A DNA stretch of 64,000 nucleotides, taken from NCBI RefSeq assembly GCF_029917005.1, contig NZ_CP123967.1, positions 1,798,001-1,862,000 of the forward strand, read 5' to 3'. Source of the DNA: Tessaracoccus lacteus. GTDB taxonomy: Bacteria; Actinomycetota; Actinomycetes; Propionibacteriales; Propionibacteriaceae. The position numbers and the translations under genes are program-made. Shown here piece after piece: positions 8,261 to 15,700 of this stretch (the first letter of the stretch is position 1; the number at the start of each line of letters is the position of its first letter). The notes beneath the pieces are model-generated. The model searched no databases, had not been told where the DNA came from, and saw only the letters and a list, made by a program, of their open reading frames with translations.

Positions 8261-9703
8261 TCAACGCGCCAGCCCCAGGAGTGCGTCCACGTCGATGCGG
8301 TGCTCGATGGCGTCGGCGGTTGTGTCGATCATCCTCTCGCGCAGCGCGGCGAAGCCGACGCTCTTCCCACTCGGCTCCCAGTCCCGACCCGCCTCGCGAG
8401 CGGCGTCGACCAGCCAGGCGCGGCGGAAGTCGTCGCACTCGAACGCGCCGTGCCACATGGTTCCCCAGACGACACCCTCGTGCACCCCGCCGAGGAAGTC
8501 CTCGTGGCCGGGGTCGATCACGGGCCGCCCGTGGTGGATGGTGTACCCGTCGACCGGGATGCCTCGCCAGGCGCCACGCGGGGTACCGAGCACCTTGTCA
8601 GCGTGGAAGACCACGTCGACGGGCAGCGCTCCCAGGCCGTCAGCGATGCCGTCGCCCTCAACGGGATCGTCGATGGTGCGGGCGAGCATCTGGAATCCCC
8701 CGCAGATACCCAGCACCGGCCGCCCGGTTGCGACGCGGGCCGCGATGACGTCGGCGATGCCGGTGGACCGCAGCCAGGCGAGGTCGCCCAGCGTGGAGCG
8801 GGAGCCCGGCAGCACCACGATGTCGGCGCGCTCGACCTCGCGAGGGTCGACGGTGACGACCACGTCGACGCCCGGCTCCTGCGCCAGGGCGTCGACGTCG
8901 GTGGCGTTGGAGATGCGCGGCAGCCGGACGGCGGCCACGCTCAGGTCGTCCGGGGACGTCGACGCGGCGTCGTGGCGCCAGCGGCCGACCTCGAGGGCGT
9001 CCTCGCCGTCGATCCAGACCCCCTCCAGCCAGGGCAGCGTGCCGAAGTCGGCCAGCCCCGTGCGGCGGGTGATCTCCTCGAGGCCGGGCGCGAGAATGGA
9101 CTCGTCGCCGCGGAACTTGTTGATGATGAAGCCGGCGAGCAGCGCGCGGTCATCATCGTCGAGGAGACCCCAGGTGCCGAAGATGGAGGCCAGCACTCCC
9201 CCGCGGTCGATGTCGCCGATGAGCGCGACGGGAAGGTCGAACTGCCTGGCCAGGCCCATGTTGGTGTAGTCGCCGACCCTGAGGTTGATCTCCGCGGGCG
9301 ACCCGGCGCCTTCGCAGATGACCAGCTCGTGCTCGCGGGCCAGTTCCTCGTACGCCGCGAACGCGGCCTCGGCCAGGTGTCGACGGCCGGTGGTGTACTC
9401 CCCGGCCTCGAGCATCCCGTGCGGCTGGCCGCGGAGCACGACGAAGGATCTCCGGTCGGTGCCCGGCTTCAGCAGCACCGGGTTGAGGATGGAGGTCGGC
9501 GTGACGCCGGCGGCCAGCGCCTGCAGGTACTGCGCCCGGCCGATCTCGGAACCGTCGGGGCAGACCATCGAGTTGTTGCTCATGTTCTGCGCCTTGAACG
9601 GCGCGACGTCGATGCCGCGGCGGCGGGCGACGCGGCAAAGGCCGGTCACGAACAGCGACTTGCCGGCGTCCGAGGACGTGCCGGCGATGAGCAGACCGGT
9701 CAT
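8261..9703 (-). CDS. cobQ: cobyric acid synthase CobQ/CbiP
   Basis: ATP- and glutamine-dependent amidation of the b, d, e and g carboxylates of adenosylcobyrinate diamide. 480 residues, normal length. N-terminal dethiobiotin-synthetase-like domain with LLIAGTSSDAGKS and the signature FKAQNMSNNS (about residues 37-46); C-terminal triad-type glutaminase domain with the nucleophile Cys in LGICGGFQML and His in the DGYTIHHGRP region. ATG overlaps the cbiB stop (ATGA), so it is translated with cbiB from a promoter upstream of that gene, not from the riboswitch that follows it. Confidence 0.96.
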   Translation of the reverse strand: MTGLLIAGTSSDAGKSLFVTGLCRVARRRGIDVAPFKAQNMSNNSMVCPDGSEIGRAQYLQALAAGVTPTSILNPVLLKPGTDRRSFVVLRGQPHGMLEAGEYTTGRRHLAEAAFAAYEELAREHELVICEGAGSPAEINLRVGDYTNMGLARQFDLPVALIGDIDRGGVLASIFGTWGLLDDDDRALLAGFIINKFRGDESILAPGLEEITRRTGLADFGTLPWLEGVWIDGEDALEVGRWRHDAASTSPDDLSVAAVRLPRISNATDVDALAQEPGVDVVVTVDPREVERADIVVLPGSRSTLGDLAWLRSTGIADVIAARVATGRPVLGICGGFQMLARTIDDPVEGDGIADGLGALPVDVVFHADKVLGTPRGAWRGIPVDGYTIHHGRPVIDPGHEDFLGGVHEGVVWGTMWHGAFECDDFRRAWLVDAAREAGRDWEPSGKSVGFAALRERMIDTTADAIEHRIDVDALLGLAR

Positions 9704-10644
9704 CTGCGGGCCTTTCCGATGGCGATGAGTGAGGTGGCGACGGCGGCGGTCACGGCGCCCGTGACGAGGGTGACGAGCCGGGATGCCTTCCTCAGCTCGG
9801 CCGACCGGGGGCGCGGTCCGTCGCCGAGCAGGGGGCGGCTCTCCTCGCGGCTGAAGTAGACGTTGACGCCGCCGAGCTGCACGCCCAGCGCGCCGGCCCA
9901 CGCCGACTCGCACCAGCCGCCGTTGGGCGAGGGGTGCCGGTGGGCGTCGCGGCGCATGACGCGCCACGCCTCCCGCGTCGACCCGCCGACAACCGGCGCC
10001 AGCAGGCAGGCCGTGGCTCCCGTGACGCGGGCGGGGACGAGGTCGGCGGCGTCGTCGAGGCGGGCCGCAACGGTGCCGAAGTGCCGGTACCGGTCGTTGC
10101 GGTAGCCGATCATCGCGTCGAGGGTGTTGAGGCAGCGGTGCACGACCATGCCCGGGATGCCGGCGACGGCCCCCCAGAGCAGCGAGGCGACGGCCGCGTC
10201 GGCGGTGTTCTCCGCCATCGACTCGCAGGCAGCGCGGGCGACGCCCTCCTCGTCGAGCTTGGAGGGGTCGCGCGAGCAGAGGTTGTTCACCCGCGCCCGG
10301 GCCCCGTCGAGGTCGCCCGCGTCGAGGCTGTCGGCCATCGCCTCGCCCTCGCGGGCCAGGCTGGTGGCGCCGATCACCGCCCAGGTGACCAGCGCGGTCG
10401 AGGCCGCGTGCGCGACCGGGTGCCGGCGGGTGGCCCGTTCCAGGACGACGGCCACCGCGGCGACCGGAGCGACGACGGCGGCGACGTGCACCGCGCCCGC
10501 AGCCGTCGAGTCGCGGTAGGTGCGCTCCTCGACCTTCGCCGCCCAGGTGCCGAACCAGGCGACGGGGTGATGCCGCTTCGGGTCGCCGAGGATCCGGTCC
10601 GCCAGCACGCCGAGTGCGATGCCCAGGCCCCGCGAGATCAGCAT
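9700..10644 (-). CDS. cbiB: adenosylcobinamide-phosphate synthase CbiB/CobD
   Basis: Membrane enzyme that joins the aminopropanol (phosphate) side chain to adenosylcobyric acid. 314 residues with several hydrophobic stretches; conserved motifs are LADRILGDPKRHHPVAWFG near the N-terminus, SRDPSKLD, ESMAENTADAAVASLLWG and DAMIGYRNDRYRHFG. Start at the ATG 10644 rather than a longer frame because a TAGCGT -10 element (10657-10652) leaves seven bases before it, suggesting a leaderless transcript. First gene of cbiB-cobQ. Confidence 0.94.
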   Translation of the reverse strand: MLISRGLGIALGVLADRILGDPKRHHPVAWFGTWAAKVEERTYRDSTAAGAVHVAAVVAPVAAVAVVLERATRRHPVAHAASTALVTWAVIGATSLAREGEAMADSLDAGDLDGARARVNNLCSRDPSKLDEEGVARAACESMAENTADAAVASLLWGAVAGIPGMVVHRCLNTLDAMIGYRNDRYRHFGTVAARLDDAADLVPARVTGATACLLAPVVGGSTREAWRVMRRDAHRHPSPNGGWCESAWAGALGVQLGGVNVYFSREESRPLLGDGPRPRSAELRKASRLVTLVTGAVTAAVATSLIAIGKARR

Positions 10645-10871
10645 GGCCGCGACGCTAGCACAGCGCTGCGCGGCGCCCACGCCAGCCCCTGCTGCCCCAC
10701 CCCGGGGCGTAGCGTCGCCCCATCACCTGTCTATCCGGGGGGCGGACATCTCTCCCTAGGCGACACCATGCATGGGACGGGGTACTCCGTGCAGGTGGTC
10801 AGCGTCAAGGCGAACCGGCACTCGGGCACCGCCATCCCGGCCGTGAACTTCGGCGCCGGCACCTGCCGGAA

Positions 10872-10889
10872 TGAGACCGGCTGGTCTCA
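10872..10889 (+). promoter_or_regulatory. palindromic operator-like site in the cbiB / secreted-protein gap
   Basis: Perfect inverted repeat TGAGACC-GGCT-GGTCTCA. It lies where a -35 element would fall for a TAGGTT -10 sequence at 10907-10912, ahead of the secreted repeat protein gene (ATG 10964), so it may be a regulator site. It lacks a T-run and no plus-strand gene ends just upstream, arguing against a terminator. The rest of the 319-base gap (10645-10963) shows the leaderless cbiB promoter at its left end and one doubtful 41-codon frame (10768-10893), nothing else. Confidence 0.4.
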
Positions 10890-10963
10890 ATAGACCTGCC
10901 ACCCATTAGGTTTCTATCAGGGGGGCCATGGGGGACCCCTGTTCTCTGGGGGGATTTCTCGAC

Positions 10964-12739
10964 ATGCACACCGCTCCGCGCCCGAAACGCCGCCTCGCGA
11001 CCGGCCTGATCGTCGCCCTGATCGTCGGCCTGCTGCCGATGCTCGCGCCGACCACCGCCGCCGCTGCCACCGTCTCCGAGACGGAACCGAACGCCACCCG
11101 CGCCACGGCCGACGCGTTCGCCCTGACCGACACCATGAGTGCCTCGTCGCTGAGCACCTCGTCACAGGACATCGACTATTTCGCCGTCGACCTGCCGTCG
11201 GCGGGCCGCGTTGCGCTTGACCTCCGGTTTCCGTCCGGCCTCGGCGGCGACGCCTACGAGGTCCAGGTCGCCACCTCCGACGGCCACATCCTCTACGACT
11301 TCCCCGTGTCCGGGTTGCGCAACGACGGCAGCTGGCTACGCTCGAAGGCCACCTACGCTCCCGCGGGCCGCCTCTACGTCCGCGTGAACGGAAAGAACAC
11401 CTGGGAGACGTGGGGCAGGCCGTACACGCTGGCGGTGGGCTTCACCGCCGGCAACGTCGAGACCGAGCCCAACGCCACCAGGAACACCCCCGACGTCCTG
11501 GCCCTCGGCCAGGCGACCGCCGGGTCCTCGCTGTCGAGATACAACTACGACGACGACTACTACGCCGTCGACGTGCCGTCTCCGTCTCGCGTGACGCTCG
11601 ACCTCAGATTCCCGGCGGGTCTCGGCGGGGACGCGTACGAGGTCACGGTCTACAACTCGTCCGGCAGCTACCTCTACGCGTTCAACGTGACGGCCCTGCG
11701 GAGCGACGGCAGCTGGCTGCGCGCCAAGGCGACCTACGCCCCGGCCGGGCGACTCTTCCTGCGCATCCGCGGGAACGAATCCTGGGAGACCTGGGGCCAG
11801 CGCTACACCATCCGGGCCGACGTCACGCCCGGCAACGTCGAGACCGAGTCCAACGCCAACTTCTCCACGCCCGACGTCCTGACGCTCGGCAAGCCGACCT
11901 CCGCGTCGTCGCTGTCCATCTACAACTACGACTACGACTACTTCGCCGTCGATCTGGACACCGCCGCGCGCGTGTCGCTGAAGCTCACGTTCCCGTCCGG
12001 GCTCGGTGCGGGAGATGTGTACGAGGTCGACGTGTACGGCCCGTCGAAGGCCCGGATCCACTCGTTCGCCCTGACCGGAAGCAGATCCAGCGGCACCTGG
12101 CTGGCCAGCCAGAGCGTCTCGCTGCCCGCGGGCCGCTCCTACGTGCGCGTGTACGGGTCGGAGTCCTGGCCGAGCTGGGGTCGCTCCTACCAGCTGAGCG
12201 TCACCCGCGCTCTGACGAAGACGCCCACCCCGTCGATCAGCGGGACCGCGCGGATCGGGAAGACGTTGAAGGCCAAGCCCGGCACCTGGGGACCCGGCAC
12301 CGTTACGCTGAAGTACCAGTGGCTCCGCGGAGGCAAGGCCATCTCCGGCGCCACGAAGTCCAGCTACAAGCTCACGTCGAAGGACAAGGGCGCCAAGATC
12401 AGCGTCAAGGTCACCGGATCCCGCAGCGGCTACGCGACCGTGTCGAAGACCAGCACGTCGGTCACCGCGCTCTACTCCTTCACCAGGACCCCGAAGCCCA
12501 CCATCAGCGGCACCGCGAAGGTCGGGAAGAAGGTCACGGCCAAGGCAGGAATCTGGAGCCCGAAAGCGACGCTCACCTACCGCTGGCTCCGCAACGGGAC
12601 GGCGATCTCCGGCGCCACCAAGAAGACCTACACCCTCACCTCCAAGGACAAGGGAAAGAAGATCTCCGTCAAGGTCACGGCCAAGAAGAAGTACTACGCC
12701 ACCGTCGCCAAGACCAGCGCAACCAAGAAGATCAGCTGA
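10964..12739 (+). CDS. secreted repeat protein: three PPC-like domains plus two Ig-like repeats
   Basis: Function unknown. 591 residues. A Sec signal peptide (positive PRPKRR, hydrophobic core about residues 12-30, AAAA cleavage region near 33-36) is followed by three tandem repeats of about 127 residues starting near 38, 165 and 292, each opening with an (E)TEPNAT/ETESNA motif and containing DYFAVDL, LRFPSGLGG, APAGRLYVRV and a W-x(5)-W-G-xxY end. These resemble bacterial pre-peptidase C-terminal (PPC) beta-sandwich modules. Two Ig-like repeats follow (about 417-503 and 505-591; QWLRGGKAISGATKS and LTSKDKGAKISVKVT). No catalytic domain, sorting signal or membrane anchor is visible, so a secreted binding or surface-associated role is guessed. 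ATG 10964 has a GGGGGG ribosome site; an ATG at 10928 would put extra residues before the signal peptide. Its 3' end overlaps the convergent phosphatase gene by 8 bases. Confidence 0.85.
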   Translation: MHTAPRPKRRLATGLIVALIVGLLPMLAPTTAAAATVSETEPNATRATADAFALTDTMSASSLSTSSQDIDYFAVDLPSAGRVALDLRFPSGLGGDAYEVQVATSDGHILYDFPVSGLRNDGSWLRSKATYAPAGRLYVRVNGKNTWETWGRPYTLAVGFTAGNVETEPNATRNTPDVLALGQATAGSSLSRYNYDDDYYAVDVPSPSRVTLDLRFPAGLGGDAYEVTVYNSSGSYLYAFNVTALRSDGSWLRAKATYAPAGRLFLRIRGNESWETWGQRYTIRADVTPGNVETESNANFSTPDVLTLGKPTSASSLSIYNYDYDYFAVDLDTAARVSLKLTFPSGLGAGDVYEVDVYGPSKARIHSFALTGSRSSGTWLASQSVSLPAGRSYVRVYGSESWPSWGRSYQLSVTRALTKTPTPSISGTARIGKTLKAKPGTWGPGTVTLKYQWLRGGKAISGATKSSYKLTSKDKGAKISVKVTGSRSGYATVSKTSTSVTALYSFTRTPKPTISGTAKVGKKVTAKAGIWSPKATLTYRWLRNGTAISGATKKTYTLTSKDKGKKISVKVTAKKKYYATVAKTSATKKIS

Positions 12740-13289
12740 GCTTGAACGTCTCGACGTGGCCGTTCGGCCACGTCGGGTACGCCTCGAAGTCGACGTCGCG
12801 GTGGGATCCGCCGCGGAGCACGGCCGCGAGGACGCGCAGGGCGTCGCCGTGGCTGACGAGCGCGAGCTGTGCCTCGGGAGGATAGACGGCGCTCAGCAGG
12901 GTGACCAGGTCGCGCATCCGCACGGCCACGTCGGCCAGCGACTCCCCGTGGCCCCACCGCACCTCGGAGATGTGCGTCCCCTCGGGGATGGCCTGGGGCT
13001 CGAGCTCGTCGTAGTGGCGCCCCTCGAGGTCGCCGAGGGCCTGCTCGCGCAGCAGCGGCGTCGGCAGAGGGACCAGGCGGTGCGGCTGCGCGACGATGTC
13101 GGCGGTCTGCGCGGCGCGGGTCTGGTCGCTGGTCAGGACGGCCATGAGCGGGACGCTCCGCAGCGTCTCCCGCGCCAGGTCGGCCTGCTCACGGCCAAGT
13201 TCGGTCAGCGGCGGGTGCATGGTCTGCCCCTGGACGCGGTGTTCGACGTTCCAGGTGGACTGGCCGTGTCTCACGAGGTGCAGGATCAC
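12732..13289 (-). CDS. histidine phosphatase family protein (phosphoglycerate-mutase-like)
   Basis: 185-residue branch-1 histidine phosphatase: the LVRHGQSTWN motif at the N-terminus holds the phosphorylated His, with Arg-rich TSDQTRAAQTA, the acid E in LGDLEGRHYDE, and the second His in ALVSHGDALR. Substrate cannot be read from sequence; cobalamin-cluster members of this family (CobC, alpha-ribazole phosphatase) are possible given the location, but general phosphatases are commoner. GTG start at 13289 is supported by a TAGGAT -10 element seven bases upstream (leaderless). Ends 8 bases inside the convergent secreted-protein gene with no terminator visible between them. Confidence 0.88.
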   Translation of the reverse strand: MILHLVRHGQSTWNVEHRVQGQTMHPPLTELGREQADLARETLRSVPLMAVLTSDQTRAAQTADIVAQPHRLVPLPTPLLREQALGDLEGRHYDELEPQAIPEGTHISEVRWGHGESLADVAVRMRDLVTLLSAVYPPEAQLALVSHGDALRVLAAVLRGGSHRDVDFEAYPTWPNGHVETFKLS

Positions 13290-13379
13290 GGCAACGATCC
13301 TAGTGGCCCGGGTATTCCGCGTTCTGCCGGTTGAGATCGGCCTTGGGCCGGCGGGGTCGGGCCCCCTACGGTGACCCTC

Positions 13380-13811
13380 ATGGACACCACCGGACTGATC
13401 GTCGTCGCCGTCGTGCTGCTCGTCGCCGCGGCCCTCGGGCTGTGGCGTCGCGCGACCGACGGGCGCGTCCGCGCCGTCAGCGGTGGCCCCGCCGGCACGG
13501 AGATCCCCGGGGATGTCGCCGGCGACCTGCCGCTCGTCGTCCAGTTCTCCTCCGAGGTGTGCGCACCGTGTCGCGGAGTCCGGCGCGTCGTAGCCGAGGT
13601 GGTCGATGCCCGCGACGACATCCGCGCCGTCGACCTCGACGTGGCCGAGCATCCCGGCCTCGCCGAGCGGTTCAACGTGATGCGCACCCCGACGGTGCTC
13701 GTGCTCGACGCCGACCGCACCCCACGCTTCCGGGCCTCCGGCCCGCTGACCCGCGCCGACCTCTCCGATGCCGTCGCCCGGGTCTCACTCATCCCACAGG
13801 AGCAGAAGTGA
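13380..13811 (+). CDS. membrane-anchored thioredoxin-family protein
   Basis: 143 residues: an N-terminal membrane helix (about residues 5-20) followed by a thioredoxin fold with the redox motif CAPC (about residues 58-61), a conserved cis-Pro segment MRTPTVLVLD, and no signal cleavage site. The anchor would face the fold to either side; topology rules (Arg-Arg after the helix) favour the cytoplasmic side. ATG 13380 is chosen because TACGGT at 13367-13372 leaves seven bases (leaderless pattern); the GTG at 13371 lies inside that element. The stop overlaps the GTG of a DUF4395 gene, so the two are coupled and likely act together in thiol redox chemistry. Confidence 0.88.
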   Translation: MDTTGLIVVAVVLLVAAALGLWRRATDGRVRAVSGGPAGTEIPGDVAGDLPLVVQFSSEVCAPCRGVRRVVAEVVDARDDIRAVDLDVAEHPGLAERFNVMRTPTVLVLDADRTPRFRASGPLTRADLSDAVARVSLIPQEQK

Positions 13812-14254
13812 CCGACCAGCCCCGCCTCATCGACCCGCGCGGCCCCCGCTTCGGGGCCGTCATCACCACAGTCCTCCTGGCGCTGGCCATCGCGCTCGGC
13901 CCCCGCTGGGGAGCGCTGCCCTTGGTCATCACGCTCGCCGCCTTCGCGATGGGCGCCTTCGGCGGGCTCGCACTCCAACCCTGGGGCATCATCTTCCGCG
14001 CCTGGGTCCGGCCCCGGCTCGGCGCGCCGGCGGAACTGGAGGACGAGCGCCCGCCACGGTTCGCGCAGCTCGTGGGCTTCCTGTTCGCCGTCGTCGCACT
14101 GCTGGGCGTGCTGCTGCACGTCGCTCCGCTGTTCTACGCCGCGGCCGGCCTGGCGCTGCTGGCCGCTGCGCTGAACGCGGTCTTCGACTTCTGCCTCGGC
14201 TGCGAGATCTGGACGCTGTGGCAGCGGGCGCGCCACCGCGTGACGACCGGCTGA
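13808..14254 (+). CDS. DUF4395 family membrane protein
   Basis: 148 residues with about four membrane segments (residues 16-32, 37-60, 88-107, 108-128). The conserved pair of cysteines near the end of the last segment (FDFCLGCEIW) and the RLIDPRGPRF start are features of DUF4395 proteins, which are often encoded beside thioredoxin or sulfurtransferase genes in actinobacteria. Biochemical role unknown; the CxxC and the coupled upstream thioredoxin suggest electron transfer across or within the membrane. GTG start overlaps the thioredoxin stop (GTGA), which fixes it. Confidence 0.85.
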   Translation: MTDQPRLIDPRGPRFGAVITTVLLALAIALGPRWGALPLVITLAAFAMGAFGGLALQPWGIIFRAWVRPRLGAPAELEDERPPRFAQLVGFLFAVVALLGVLLHVAPLFYAAAGLALLAAALNAVFDFCLGCEIWTLWQRARHRVTTG

Positions 14255-14278
14255 GCACGTCCCACTAAGCTCTACGGC

Positions 14279-15139
14279 ATGCCCAACATGCCCCTGTGGA
14301 CCGTATCCATCGCGCTCATCCTGATCGTGATCCTCTCGTGGCTGCTGGGTCGGTTCGCCCGCTTCCTCCTGAAGCGCAGGGCCAAGCTCTCCGCCGCGGC
14401 CTCCCAGGTCATGTCGATCGTCGGGTCCGCTGCCGGGTTCCTGGTGGCCTGGCTGATCCATCCGACGGCCAGCGTCTGGCAGCCCCTGTCGCTGCTGCTG
14501 GCGCTCGCCGGGTCGGTCGTGGCCGTCGCCACCTACGCGGCGGTCGCAGCCCACTTCCAGACACCCGTGCGGAAGGGGATCGCCGAGCTGGTCGCGGGCG
14601 GCGAGTCCGACCGGGTCGAGTTCAAGTCGACGGCCCGCGTCAACACTCACACGGGCGCGAAGGATGACCGGATGGAGCTGGTGATCGCCAAGACCATCTC
14701 CGCCTTCCTCAACGCCGACGGCGGCACGCTGATCGTCGGCGTGGACGACGAGGGGACCCCGCTGGGCCTCGACCGCGACCTCGGCACCATGAAGGCGCCG
14801 GATCACGACCGCTTCGAACTGTGGCTGCGTGACCTGCTGAGCACCACCCTCGGCCCCAACGCGGCGGCCTCCGTCCGGGTGGCGTTCCACGAGCTGCCCG
14901 ACGGCGAGGGCGTGCCGCGGGCAGTGTGCCAGATCACCGCCGAGGCGTCGCCGCGGCCGGTCTACCTGAAGCCGAACAAGAACTCCGCTCCCGAGCTGTG
15001 GGTCCGCATCGGCAACTCCACCCGACAGCTCGCCGTCGACTCGGCGACCGAGTACGTGATGCACCGCTGGCCGCTCTCGGTGGGCTCCGGGTTGGCCGCC
15101 CAGTTCCGCGCGGCGGTGCGCTTCCCCGAGGCGAGCTGA
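14279..15139 (+). CDS. membrane protein with C-terminal AlbA_2 (Schlafen-like) domain
   Basis: 286 residues. Three hydrophobic segments (about residues 6-25, 42-62 and 68-92) precede a soluble AlbA_2-type domain from about residue 105: ESDRVEFKSTAR, then an FLNADGGTLIVGVDDEGTPLGL core and YVRIGNSTRQL-like end, the features by which the putative nucleic-acid-binding Schlafen/AlbA_2 domain is recognised. Such domains usually sit on soluble regulators or helicase-like proteins; a membrane-tethered form is less common. Role unknown. ATG 14279 is fixed by TAAGCT at 14266-14271 seven bases upstream (leaderless). Stands alone between the DUF4395 and DedA-like genes. Confidence 0.8.
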   Translation: MPNMPLWTVSIALILIVILSWLLGRFARFLLKRRAKLSAAASQVMSIVGSAAGFLVAWLIHPTASVWQPLSLLLALAGSVVAVATYAAVAAHFQTPVRKGIAELVAGGESDRVEFKSTARVNTHTGAKDDRMELVIAKTISAFLNADGGTLIVGVDDEGTPLGLDRDLGTMKAPDHDRFELWLRDLLSTTLGPNAAASVRVAFHELPDGEGVPRAVCQITAEASPRPVYLKPNKNSAPELWVRIGNSTRQLAVDSATEYVMHRWPLSVGSGLAAQFRAAVRFPEAS

Positions 15140-15165
15140 GCCTGACTCCCGGGGCCCGGGCTTGC

Positions 15166-15184
15166 TAAAGTTAGCCTGACCTAA
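15166..15184 (+). promoter_or_regulatory. putative DtxR/IdeR iron box
   Basis: TAAAGTTAGCCTGACCTAA matches the 19-bp IdeR/DtxR consensus TTAGGTTAGCCTAACCTAA at 16 positions by my alignment. It lies between the AlbA_2 gene stop and the ribosome site of the DedA-like gene, overlapping a possible TAAAGT -10 element, where a bound repressor would block transcription. Confidence 0.65.
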
Positions 15185-15198
15185 TCGAGGAGCGCGAA

Positions 15199-15699
15199 GT
15201 GTTCGACCCCACCACCTGGGAGGCGCCGTATGCCGTCGTCCTCGCGGCGCTCTTCGTGATCGTCTTCTGCCGCACGAACGCCACCTACTGGGTCGGCAGG
15301 GCCATGGCCTCCGGGGCCGAGCACACCCGCGCGCGGCGCATCCTGTCGTCGCCGGCCTACCGCCGGGGCGCGGGCTGGCTGAACCGCTGGGGGGCACCCG
15401 CGATCTCGGTGTCGTTCCTCACCGTCGGCTTCCAGACCATGATCAACCTGGCGGCCGGGGTCACCCGCATGCCGCTGCGCCGCTACATCCCCGCGACGAT
15501 CGTCGGGTCGATCATGTGGGCCTTCGTCTACGGCACCGTCGGCTTCGTCAGCTTCGTCGCGCTGCAGCGGCTGTGGAGCCTCTCTCCCGTCGCGGTCGTC
15601 GCGATCGGTCTCGTCGTCGTGGCGGGCGCCGCCTGGCTGCTGCTCAGTCGGGACGCCGCCGCCCTCCCCGCCGAGGCGGAGGCGGGCGTCGAGGCCTGA
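15199..15699 (+). CDS. short DedA/VTT-family membrane protein
   Basis: 166 residues, on the short side for DedA proteins (about 200-220). Membrane segments around residues 11-28, 70-92 (partly re-entrant), 100-125 and 130-150. The RYIPATIVGSIMWAFVYGTVG stretch, with a conserved Arg and Gly, resembles the DedA/VTT core. Members are linked to proton-dependent lipid carrier flipping and membrane homeostasis, but the substrate here cannot be read. GTG start has a GAGGAG ribosome site. The iron box just upstream implies expression under iron limitation, unusual for this family. Ends one base before the convergent ilvD stop. Confidence 0.75.
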   Translation: MFDPTTWEAPYAVVLAALFVIVFCRTNATYWVGRAMASGAEHTRARRILSSPAYRRGAGWLNRWGAPAISVSFLTVGFQTMINLAAGVTRMPLRRYIPATIVGSIMWAFVYGTVGFVSFVALQRLWSLSPVAVVAIGLVVVAGAAWLLLSRDAAALPAEAEAGVEA

Positions 15700-15700
15700 T

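Noticed and set aside
10768-10893. 41-codon plus-strand frame starting MHGTGYSVQVV in the cbiB / secreted protein gap
   Set aside because: No ribosome site or leaderless -10 spacing, no recognisable similarity, and its stop lies at the edge of the palindrome; more likely promoter sequence.
10700-10963. Possible riboswitch (c-di-GMP or c-di-AMP type) ahead of the secreted protein gene
   Set aside because: I could not match the conserved blocks of either class; only one palindrome and a -10-like element are visible.
12732-13289. Firm assignment of the histidine phosphatase as CobC (alpha-ribazole phosphatase)
   Set aside because: It is separated from the cobalamin operons by a secreted-protein gene and the family is too broad to assign by position.
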